A DNA stretch of 6,263 bases from assembly GCA_021818645.1 (NCBI GenBank), contig JAKATS010000027.1:1-6263 (forward strand). Reading direction: 5' to 3'. Below the pieces are notes generated by a model. The model was not told the DNA's origin, ran no database searches, and saw nothing but the letters and a program-made list of their open reading frames with translations. A program made the position numbers and the translations under genes. Every line of letters starts with the position of its first letter. Within the stretch, counting starts at the first letter, position 1. Source of the stretch: Acidobacteriota bacterium. GTDB lineage: Bacteria; Acidobacteriota; Terriglobia; Terriglobales; SCQP01. Of this stretch, positions 1 to 5,009 are shown piece after piece.

Positions 1-255
1 CGATCTGCCGAGGGCGGGCCGCTGATCCTGGCCGATGAAGTGCTTACGCCGGATTCTTCCCGCTACTGGCCGCGGGCGAAATATGTTCCCGGACGCGGGC
101 AGGAATCGTTTGATAAACAGTATGTGCGCGATTACCTGGAGACACTGACCTGGAATAAGCAGCCTCCCGGGCCGGAATTGCCCGCCCAGGTTGTGGCCGC
201 GACCACGGCCAAATACCGGGAAGCCTATGAATGGGTCGCCGGGCGAAAGCTATAG
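1..255 (+). CDS. purC: Phosphoribosylaminoimidazole-succinocarboxamide synthase (SAICAR synthase), C-terminal part
   Basis: This is the last 84 residues of SAICAR synthase; the start lies outside the window. The enzyme joins CAIR and L-aspartate at the cost of ATP to make SAICAR in cytosolic de novo purine synthesis. The visible part has the family signature [13 protein letters not shown] near residues 12-24 of the fragment. It is followed by [12 protein letters not shown] and a terminal [11 protein letters not shown], both typical of the C-terminus. [10 protein letters not shown] is the wording of the long, yeast ADE1-like form; the short E. coli-type enzyme has a DEISPDTCR-like wording. The frame is open from base 1 and ends at TAG 253-255. 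A CvpA-family gene begins 86 nt downstream on the same strand, a plausible co-transcription partner. The family call is firm; only the N-terminal part and its ATP-binding residues cannot be checked. Confidence 0.95.
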   Translation, partial: RSAEGGPLILADEVLTPDSSRYWPRAKYVPGRGQESFDKQYVRDYLETLTWNKQPPGPELPAQVVAATTAKYREAYEWVAGRKL

Positions 256-312
256 CCAATTTTGCATGCAGCATGCCCGGAATGTTTCAACCGTCAACAC
301 GGTATCAAACCC

Positions 313-321
313 TGCTAGACT
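313..321 (+). promoter_or_regulatory. Possible extended -10 element upstream of the CvpA-family gene
   Basis: TGCTAGACT fits the extended -10 pattern TGnTAnnnT in the 86-nt gap between purC and the CvpA-family gene. No recognisable -35 hexamer stands 16-18 bp upstream, although extended -10 promoters can do without one. It would start transcription near 328, giving a very short leader before ATG 342. The same gap holds two GCATGC hexamers one base apart (264-276). I see no T-tailed hairpin ending purC, so read-through from purC is equally possible. This is weak evidence. Confidence 0.2.
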
Positions 322-341
322 CGGTTCTGCGGACCAGGGTT

Positions 342-890
342 ATGAATTGGCTGGATTGGATATTTCTCATCATTATCGTGTTTTCGACGGTTTCGGCTTT
401 CTGGCAGGGACTGGCGCGCGAGCTGATCATGCTGGCAGCGACGATCCTGGCTTTCGGGCTGGGGGCATGGGAGTACCGGCGGGTGAGCTGGCATCTGCGG
501 GGCTGGATTCATCAGCCCGAGCTGCGCGACGGAGTGGGATTTATTCTCATCTTCGTGGGCGTGCTGGTATTGGCGGCATTGCTGACGCATTTTTTGCGCA
601 AATTGATTCAAGCCGCGGGGTTGCGCTGGTTTGACCGATTGCTGGGCGCCGCGCTGGGGCTGGCGCGCGGCGTCCTGATCTGCGCCGTATTGCTGATTGC
701 GCTTATGGCGTTTCCGCTGACCGGGCGAGCGGTGGAAAGTTCGCGGCTTTCGCCCGACCTGCTGCAAATCAGCTACTGGACCGCGCATGCCCTGCCGGCG
801 CATTTCCGAAACCGGTTTGAGAATGGCTGGCAGCAATGGCATGCCCGCTGGTTCCACGCCAAAACCGGCGCCCTGACCCATGTACAGTAA
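342..890 (+). CDS. cvpA: CvpA family membrane protein
   Basis: This is a 182-residue integral membrane protein of the CvpA (colicin V production) family. Family members are needed for colicin V production in E. coli and have been linked to envelope stress tolerance; the molecular activity is not established. Hydrophobic segments lie at about residues 4-20, 27-43, 64-84 and 105-126, giving the usual four helices. The N-terminus MNWLDWIFLIIIV, the GLARELI turn after helix 1, and DRLLGAALGLARGVLI around residues 98-113 are characteristic. ATG 342 is chosen because family members begin directly with MNWLD-like sequence. An in-frame ATG at 231 would add 37 unrelated residues and overlap purC. The Shine-Dalgarno at 342 is weak (AGGG about 3 nt before the ATG). 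The tail after residue 127 is polar and poorly conserved. In E. coli cvpA precedes purF, so sitting next to purC here repeats a link to purine genes. A Fis-type gene follows after 15 nt, probably in the same transcript. Confidence 0.85.
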   Translation: MNWLDWIFLIIIVFSTVSAFWQGLARELIMLAATILAFGLGAWEYRRVSWHLRGWIHQPELRDGVGFILIFVGVLVLAALLTHFLRKLIQAAGLRWFDRLLGAALGLARGVLICAVLLIALMAFPLTGRAVESSRLSPDLLQISYWTAHALPAHFRNRFENGWQQWHARWFHAKTGALTHVQ

Positions 891-905
891 ATATTCCGGA
901 GCCGC

Positions 906-1139
906 GTGAAACAGCAACTGGAAACCCTGATTTCGCAGATGGTCGAAAAAGGCATCGTCTTTGACGAAGCCTGCCAGGAGTTTGAGCGGCAATTTCTGCG
1001 CCAGGTGCTGGAGCGCAATCACGGCAATCAGTCCCATGCCGCCCGTGAACTGGGCATGCATCGCAACACGCTGCGCCGCAAGCTGATTGAACTGCGATTG
1101 ACTCAACGGCGCATGCGGCGGACCGGGCTGCGCGCATAA
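906..1139 (+). CDS. Small Fis-family helix-turn-helix DNA-binding protein
   Basis: This 77-residue protein consists of an N-terminal helical stretch and a Fis-type helix-turn-helix domain (HTH_8 family) at about residues 25-64. The core, RNHGNQSHAARELGMHRNTL followed by RRKLIEL, aligns with the E. coli Fis C-terminus ([21 protein letters not shown]). The recognition-helix region MHRNTLRRKL is basic, and the tail QRRMRRTGLR is strongly positive. It lacks the longer N-terminal part of E. coli Fis (98 residues) that contacts DNA invertases, and it has no AAA+ or receiver domain, so it is a stand-alone DNA-binding module. Start GTG 906 is supported by GGAG at 898-901, 4 nt away. It lies 15 nt after the CvpA-family gene and is probably co-transcribed. 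A role as nucleoid-associated or local regulator is an inference from the domain; targets cannot be read from the sequence. Confidence 0.85.
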   Translation: MKQQLETLISQMVEKGIVFDEACQEFERQFLRQVLERNHGNQSHAARELGMHRNTLRRKLIELRLTQRRMRRTGLRA

Positions 1140-1148
1140 GTGGCGCGC
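1130..1148 (+). terminator. Possible weak hairpin at the end of the Fis-type gene
   Basis: GCGCGC at 1130-1135 and GCGCGC at 1143-1148 can form a 6-bp all-GC stem with a 7-nt loop that includes the TAA stop of the Fis-type gene. TCTGGTTTCTT follows, which is only loosely T-rich. The hairpin may help end the purC-cvpA-fis transcript, but the tail is not a proper U-tract, so this is a tentative call. Confidence 0.25.
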
Positions 1149-1159
1149 TCTGGTTTCTT

Positions 1160-1218
1160 CCACGTCGCGGGACGAGGACCTGGGCCTGCGATTTCACACA
1201 ACTTTGCCCGCGACTTGG
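1160..1218. repeat. Long-arm inverted repeat between convergent genes
   Basis: CCACGTCGCGGG (1160-1171) pairs with CCCGCGACTTGG (1207-1218) in 11 of 12 positions. The single mismatch is C1163 against T1215, and the loop is 35 nt. The repeat fills most of the 90-bp gap between the convergent Fis-type gene and ribA. It could fold in transcripts from either side and limit read-through or protect 3' ends. Neither flank has a U-tract, so it is not a textbook intrinsic terminator. Confidence 0.5.
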
Positions 1219-1229
1219 CCCTTGTGCGG

Positions 1230-1880
1230 TTATGACTCAGGCCGGCTGATCCAATGCCCCAGCTTTTGCCGCTTGGTCCGCAGATAATGCCGGGCCTGGG
1301 GCGCGACCGCGGGCTCACAGGCGATGCGTTCGGTGACCTGGATGCCGGCCTGTTCCAGGGCCTGAATTTTTTCCGGATTATTGGAAAGCAGCCGCAGCCG
1401 CTGGACGCCGAAATAATGTAAAATCGCGGCCGGCAGCGCGTAGCCGCGGGCATCCACTGCCAGCCCCAGCTTCTGGTTGGCTTCCACCGTATCGGCGCCC
1501 TGATCCTGAAGCTGGTAGGCGCGCAACTTGTTCATCAGGCCGATGCCACGGCCTTCCTTATCTTCATAAATTAAAATCCCCGCTTTTTCAGCGGCGATCA
1601 TTTCCAAAGCCAATTCCAACTGGGCGCGGCAGTCACAGCGCAGCGAGCCAAAAACATCTCCGGTCAGACACTGGGAATGGATGCGCACCAGAGGATTAGG
1701 GCTATGGCCCAGGCGCAAGGCCACCGCACTTTCTTTATCGGCTTCGCCCGCCGCGCCGGGCCATTCAAAGCCGAAAATGCGGAACTCCGCCCAGCGGGTG
1801 GGAAACGCCGCTTCCGCGACCGGCATGACGCTGCGAATAGATTGGACCGGCATAAAACCTATTTTCATTATAAAGTCCAC
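1230..1880 (-). CDS. ribA: GTP cyclohydrolase II
   Basis: This 216-residue cytosolic zinc enzyme opens GTP to 2,5-diamino-6-ribosylamino-4(3H)-pyrimidinone 5'-phosphate, releasing formate and pyrophosphate; it is the first committed step of riboflavin synthesis. The zinc ligands are C71, C82 and C84 in HSQCLTGDVFGSLRCDC, with the same spacing as E. coli C54/C65/C67. EDKEGRGIGLMNKLRAYQLQ (106-125) contains Y122, equivalent to E. coli Y105. D143 and R145 in DARGY match E. coli D126 and R128. RLLSNNPEKI and the terminal HYLRTKRQKLGH are also diagnostic. No DHBP synthase (RibB) domain is fused. Start GTG 1880 is chosen because AGGAGGG lies 6 nt before it; ATG 1868 is possible but too far from that site. 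The frame stays open to 2264, but that extension runs antisense to the ABC exporter and has no family similarity. The gene is transcribed alone, convergent with the Fis-type gene and divergent from the exporter. Confidence 0.95.
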   Translation of the reverse strand: MDFIMKIGFMPVQSIRSVMPVAEAAFPTRWAEFRIFGFEWPGAAGEADKESAVALRLGHSPNPLVRIHSQCLTGDVFGSLRCDCRAQLELALEMIAAEKAGILIYEDKEGRGIGLMNKLRAYQLQDQGADTVEANQKLGLAVDARGYALPAAILHYFGVQRLRLLSNNPEKIQALEQAGIQVTERIACEPAVAPQARHYLRTKRQKLGHWISRPES

Positions 1881-1886
1881 GAGCGG

Positions 1887-1893
1887 CCCTCCT
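1887..1893 (-). promoter_or_regulatory. Strong Shine-Dalgarno fixing the ribA start at GTG
   Basis: On the - strand AGGAGGG ends 6 nt before GTG 1880. It is one of the strongest ribosome binding sites in the window and decides between GTG 1880 and ATG 1868, the latter being 18 nt away. Its first two bases overlap the TAG stop of a 13-codon reading frame that begins at 1933. Confidence 0.75.
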
Positions 1894-1898
1894 ATCCC

Positions 1899-1921
1899 AA
1901 TCTCATACTGCAATTGAGATT
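1899..1921. repeat. 7-bp dyad in the ribA leader (possible operator or hairpin)
   Basis: AATCTCA (1899-1905) and TGAGATT (1915-1921) form a perfect 7-bp inverted repeat around a 9-nt centre. The half-site centres are 16 bp apart. It sits 5 bp upstream of the ribA Shine-Dalgarno, in the divergent region shared with the ABC exporter. It may be a binding site for a dimeric regulator or a small hairpin near the RBS. No known motif is recognised. Confidence 0.45.
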
Positions 1922-1965
1922 CTCCTCCGTCATTTGACCGAGCCGCGCAATCCAGCCGGCGTGCG

Positions 1966-1971
1966 TACAAT
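1966..1971 (+). promoter_or_regulatory. Possible -10 box for the ABC exporter gene
   Basis: TACAAT differs from the TATAAT consensus at one position and would start transcription near 1978, giving a leader of only about 18 nt before ATG 1996. No -35 hexamer is recognisable at 16-18 bp. TTGACC at 1934-1939 is 26 bp away and too distant. It is a single-box call and therefore weak. Confidence 0.25.
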
Positions 1972-1995
1972 GGCTGCTTGCTTTCATCAACATCC

Positions 1996-3843
1996 ATGAA
2001 ATCCCAAAGCCGCACGGTCGGGCGGCTGCTGGCGCCGCATGCCTGGGTGATGGGAACGGCCCTGATTCTGGGCGCCTGCGCGGCGCTGGCCGGATGCGCC
2101 GAACCGTTGTTTCTGCGGTATCTGTTGAACCTGGTGATACAAGCCCGGCCCGGAGGGATGCGGCTGCAGGCGGGAACCGGAGTTTTTGCCCGGGCCTGGC
2201 CCGCACTGGCAGGGCTTGCCGCAGTCAATCTGGGGCAGGCCGTGATGCAATCAGGACTTGGCATCCTGGTGCAACGAGTTCGTTTTGCCGTCAGCCGGCA
2301 GCTTTCCGGGGGGGTAATCGGCCATTTTTATAACGCACCCTTAGATTTCCATTACGCACGCGGCGCGGGTTATCTGTTGACCCGCGTGGATCGCGGCGTC
2401 GCGGCATTTGGCGAAACCCTCGGGCTGGGACTGCAAACTTTTATACCCAACCTGCTGAACCTGGTTCTGATCGTGGTGCTGATGCTGCGGCTGGCGCCGC
2501 GGCTGGCAGCGTGGGCATTGGCGCCATTGCCAATTTTTATTTATATCTCGGTCGCGGGCGTACGCCGGATGCTGGGCCATGAAACCGCCATCCAGGAAGG
2601 CTGGAGCCGGATTTATGGCCGGATTGCCGAGACCCTGGCGGCGGTTAAAACGGTCAAAATTCTGAGCGCGGGCGAAAGCGAAGTGCGGCGTTATTATGCC
2701 GCCGTGGAACCGGTTTTTGCCCGGCTCTGGCGGATGGTCTGGCTTTCCACCGGGGTGGAAGGCGCGAAGAACGCCATTGCGCTGAGCGCCCGGCTGGCGG
2801 TTTTAGCTTTTGGGCTGGCGTATGTGCTGCAGGGCAGGATCAGCGCGGGCACCTGGATCGCCGTGGCCGGCTATGCCGGCATGCTGTTTGGACCGTTAGC
2901 CGGACTGACTTCCGCCTGGGAAAGCCTGGGAAAGAACTGGGTTGCGGCCGGTCCGGCGCTGGAATTCTGGGCCGCACCGCCGCAGGCCGGTTCTTTAATC
3001 GCAGACCATGCGAGCTTACCGGCTGATGGAGAACCGACTCGGGTTGAAGTATCGGATGCGGTTGATTTATGGATGCCGGATGCCGGACCGGCATCGGCCG
3101 TGGTGGAATGGCAGAATGTTGGTTTTGCTTATGCGAGCCGGCGGGAAGAAACTCCAGCGGAGCCAGAGATAACCACCCCGCACTGGGTGCTGCGGGATAT
3201 CTCGTTCCGGCTGCAAAAAGATGAGACAGTAGCGCTGGTCGGCGCCAGCGGGGCAGGGAAAAGCACGTTATTGGATCTGCTGTTTGGTCTTTATGCTCCG
3301 ACCCGGGGGCGGATTCTGCTGCATGGGAGTCCGATGCGGGCTCATGCCGGCGTGCCGCCCGGGCTGGCGCTGGTGCTACAGGATTGCGTGCTGCTGGATG
3401 GAACGATTGGGGAAAACCTGGCCTTTGGCTGCCCGGAAGCTACGCCGGAACAGGTGCGGCATGCCGCGCAACTGGCGCGGGCCGATGAATTCATACGGCA
3501 ACTGCCGCATGGTTATGAAACCCGGGTGGGCGAGCGCGGCGCCTGCCTTTCCGGCGGGCAGCGGCAGCGCATTTCGATTGCGCGCGCCCTGCTGCGCCGG
3601 CCCGCTTTGCTGGTACTGGATGAACCGACGGCGCAACTCGACGCCGTCAACGAGCGGGAACTGTTTTCCACTCTGCATCAATTAATGCGTCAGCGCGCCT
3701 GCCTGATCGTCAGTCACCGGCCCTGCGGGCCGCTGCGCCCGTCGCGAACCTGGGAGCTGGCGAACGGACATATCAGCGAAATTCTTCATGAACCACGGCC
3801 AATAGAATCTCCGGCATGCCTGGATGAATTGATTCCGGCATAG
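1996..3843 (+). CDS. ABC exporter, fused permease and ATP-binding protein
   Basis: This 615-residue half-transporter of the type IV (MsbA/Sav1866-like) exporter fold probably works as an inner-membrane homodimer. The membrane domain spans about residues 15-310, with helices near 16-36, 68-92, 147-165, 170-188, 256-279 and 288-305. The two coupling-helix regions look normal: a YNAPLDFHY segment, and IAETLAAVKTVKILSAGESE. The nucleotide-binding domain has A-loop Y379, Walker A GASGAGKST (416-424), Q-loop Q462, signature LSGGQRQ (518-524), Walker B LLVLDEP with catalytic E543, and H-loop H574, so all catalytic residues are present. The linker before this domain and the stretch between Y379 and VLRDISF carry extra residues compared with typical members. 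ATG 1996 is preferred over TTG 1978, but neither has a clear Shine-Dalgarno. A YihY-family membrane gene follows after 47 nt. The substrate (lipid, peptide or drug) cannot be inferred. Confidence 0.92.
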   Translation: MKSQSRTVGRLLAPHAWVMGTALILGACAALAGCAEPLFLRYLLNLVIQARPGGMRLQAGTGVFARAWPALAGLAAVNLGQAVMQSGLGILVQRVRFAVSRQLSGGVIGHFYNAPLDFHYARGAGYLLTRVDRGVAAFGETLGLGLQTFIPNLLNLVLIVVLMLRLAPRLAAWALAPLPIFIYISVAGVRRMLGHETAIQEGWSRIYGRIAETLAAVKTVKILSAGESEVRRYYAAVEPVFARLWRMVWLSTGVEGAKNAIALSARLAVLAFGLAYVLQGRISAGTWIAVAGYAGMLFGPLAGLTSAWESLGKNWVAAGPALEFWAAPPQAGSLIADHASLPADGEPTRVEVSDAVDLWMPDAGPASAVVEWQNVGFAYASRREETPAEPEITTPHWVLRDISFRLQKDETVALVGASGAGKSTLLDLLFGLYAPTRGRILLHGSPMRAHAGVPPGLALVLQDCVLLDGTIGENLAFGCPEATPEQVRHAAQLARADEFIRQLPHGYETRVGERGACLSGGQRQRISIARALLRRPALLVLDEPTAQLDAVNERELFSTLHQLMRQRACLIVSHRPCGPLRPSRTWELANGHISEILHEPRPIESPACLDELIPA

Positions 3844-3847
3844 ACCA

Positions 3848-3888
3848 TCTCCAGGGTTCATCCCGCTGGCTTCGCTTTACACTGGAGA
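3848..3888 (+). repeat. Inverted repeat that could mask the YihY-family ribosome binding site
   Basis: TCTCCAG (3848-3854) pairs perfectly with CTGGAGA (3882-3888) across a 27-nt loop. The downstream arm contains the GGAG Shine-Dalgarno of the YihY-family gene. The upstream arm begins 5 nt after the exporter stop codon, where a terminating ribosome would cover it. CCAG in the upstream arm can alternatively pair with CTGG at 3866-3869. The layout suggests translational coupling, but stem stability was not calculated. Confidence 0.4.
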
Positions 3889-3890
3889 GA

Positions 3891-4820
3891 ATGGTTTATT
3901 CGCTGTTTCAGACCCGGACGCGGCGCAGCCGCTGGCGCAGAGCGGCTTTTTATATTATCGCCACCGAGACGCATACCTTCGCCTTTTCCATTGCTGCGCA
4001 GGCGCTGCTTTCTTTTTTCCCCTTTGTCGTATTGCTGTTGACCCTGCTGCGCAATGTGCTGCATTCGGAACGGCTTTACCGCGGCCTGCTGGCGCTGCTG
4101 ACCACGTATCTGCCGGTGGCCGATGCCGCCCACGAAAGCGGGCGCCGGTTCATCATTTCCAATCTGCGGCTGATTGTCGAACATCATCAGGGGGTGCAGT
4201 TTGCTTCCCTGATCGTGCTGGTGCTGACCTCGGCGGGCATTTTTCTGCCTCTGGAAGTCGCGCTCAACCGGGTCTGGGGCGCCACCCGCAATCGCAATTA
4301 CCTGCACAACTGGATGATTGCGATCGGTCTGTCGCTGGCTTGCGGCAGCCTGGGACTGCTTTCAGCCTCACTCACCGCGCTGAGCGAAACCTATTCCACG
4401 CGCATGGCCCGGTTTCTGCTCCATTACGTTACGCTGCCGCTGGGCGGATTTCCCTCGCTGGTGCGGCTGGTTTCGGTGGTGCTGATTCATCTGGGCGCCA
4501 TCCCGGTCACGATTGCGGTTTTTTTTCTGGTCTATTGGATATTGCCCAATATTCGCGTTCCGGTTCGCCAGGTTCTGGGCGCGGCCATTCTGGCCGGACT
4601 GCTATGGCAGCTCTCGCTTTATATTTACATTCTGCTGTTGCCGCACATGAATTTCCGCGGTTTGTACGGCCCCTTCGCCATGTCGGTATCCCTGGTGCTG
4701 TGGGGTTATGTTTCGGCGCTGATTCTACTGGCCGGCATTGAATGGATTGTTCCATTTGCCGATGAAGCCCCGGTGCCCGAGACCAGGGCAGAAAAATCCC
4801 GGCACATCGTGTCCACGTAA
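3891..4820 (+). CDS. YihY/BrkB family inner-membrane protein
   Basis: This 309-residue polytopic membrane protein belongs to the YihY/virulence factor BrkB family (once misnamed ribonuclease BN). Some members are linked to serum resistance or envelope functions; the biochemical role is unsettled. It has six hydrophobic segments near residues 31-54, 103-125, 141-163, 190-216, 227-250 and 263-287, after a basic cytoplasmic N-terminus (RTRRSRWRR). Family hallmarks are FSIAAQALLSFFPF in helix 1, FLPLEVALNRVWG (118-130), YWILPNIRVP (215-224), and YGPFAMSVSLVLWGYVSALI into helix 6, ending AGIEW. The length is normal and there is no C-terminal extra domain. ATG 3891 is preceded by GGAGAGA at 3884-3890, close to the start. 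It lies 47 nt after the ABC exporter and is probably co-transcribed with it, suggesting a shared envelope-related role, which is inference. Confidence 0.9.
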   Translation: MVYSLFQTRTRRSRWRRAAFYIIATETHTFAFSIAAQALLSFFPFVVLLLTLLRNVLHSERLYRGLLALLTTYLPVADAAHESGRRFIISNLRLIVEHHQGVQFASLIVLVLTSAGIFLPLEVALNRVWGATRNRNYLHNWMIAIGLSLACGSLGLLSASLTALSETYSTRMARFLLHYVTLPLGGFPSLVRLVSVVLIHLGAIPVTIAVFFLVYWILPNIRVPVRQVLGAAILAGLLWQLSLYIYILLLPHMNFRGLYGPFAMSVSLVLWGYVSALILLAGIEWIVPFADEAPVPETRAEKSRHIVST

Positions 4821-4825
4821 AAAGA

Positions 4826-4858
4826 GTTCCAAATTGATAATCGGAACAACCCCTTTTA
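4826..4858 (+). terminator. Weak candidate terminator after the YihY-family gene
   Basis: GTTCC (4826-4830) pairs with GGAAC (4843-4847) across a 12-nt AT-rich loop, followed by AACCCCTTTTATTT. The stem is short and the T-run starts several bases after it, so it is at best a weak intrinsic terminator separating the exporter unit from nrdJ. Confidence 0.3.
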
Positions 4859-4889
4859 TTTCAATTATTTAAGCTTGCTTTTGCGCGGC

Positions 4890-4905
4890 ACACAATATAT
4901 TGGGT
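4890..4905 (+). promoter_or_regulatory. NrdR box (high-scoring)
   Basis: The 16-bp palindrome-like site ACACAATATATTGGGT matches the published NrdR-box consensus acaCwAtATaTwGtgt at 15 of 16 positions; only position 14 differs. NrdR is a zinc-ribbon/ATP-cone repressor that controls ribonucleotide reductase genes in response to ATP and dATP. The site lies 9 bp upstream of the -35 box of the predicted nrdJ promoter, which fits its biological target. The match is direct; binding by NrdR is inferred. Confidence 0.85.
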
Positions 4906-4914
4906 TAAAAAGGA

Positions 4915-4943
4915 TTGACAACCACAATCAGTAGCGATACTTT
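4915..4943 (+). promoter_or_regulatory. Predicted nrdJ promoter (-35 TTGACA, -10 TACTTT)
   Basis: A perfect TTGACA (4915-4920) is followed after exactly 17 bp by TACTTT (4938-4943), which keeps the conserved TA and final T of the -10 box. Transcription would start near 4950, leaving a leader of about 60 nt. The two boxes bracket a weak second NrdR-like site, so a bound repressor would block RNA polymerase directly. No cobalamin riboswitch elements are visible in the leader. Confidence 0.6.
4922..4937 (+). promoter_or_regulatory. Second, degenerate NrdR box inside the promoter spacer
   Basis: CCACAATCAGTAGCGA matches the NrdR consensus at 10 of 16 positions, keeping the half-site core CACAAT and the opposite TAG. 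It starts 32 bp after the strong box, i.e. three helical turns, which is the spacing known for paired NrdR boxes. By itself the match would be unconvincing; the phasing and its position exactly between -35 and -10 support it. Confidence 0.5.
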
Positions 4944-5009
4944 GGGCATCGCCTCTATTTTTGGTTTTGCCAGCCGACCAGAATTGAGGGTTAATTTCAG
5001 GAGTCCATC

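Noticed and set aside
291..302. CCGT-CAAC-ACGG mini-hairpin after purC as a terminator
   Set aside because: A 4-bp stem without a T-tract is too weak to call.
231..341. Earlier ATG start for the CvpA-family gene
   Set aside because: It would overlap purC and add 37 residues unlike the family, whose members start at the first membrane helix, as at ATG 342.
315..1163. 282-residue open frame on the - strand opposite the CvpA-family and Fis-type genes
   Set aside because: It mirrors two genes with clear family motifs; its product is Q/R/H/P-rich low-quality sequence with no recognisable domain.
1934..1971. TTGACC (1934-1939) as the -35 partner of TACAAT (1966-1971)
   Set aside because: The spacer is 26 bp, far outside the 16-18 bp range for a sigma-70-type promoter.
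1881..1995. FMN riboswitch before ribA
   Set aside because: The 115-bp divergent region is short and contains none of the conserved FMN-riboswitch helices or the AGGAUC-GGGGC-type core.
2086..2100. Lipobox-like L-A-G-C in the first helix of the ABC exporter
   Set aside because: It follows a hydrophobic stretch and resembles a lipoprotein signal, but the segment is the first membrane helix of an otherwise complete six-helix exporter domain.
1881..2264. Continuation of the ribA frame upstream, which would add 128 residues to the N-terminus
   Set aside because: The extension is mostly antisense to the ABC exporter, shows no RibA or RibB similarity, and the AGGAGGG site points to GTG 1880.
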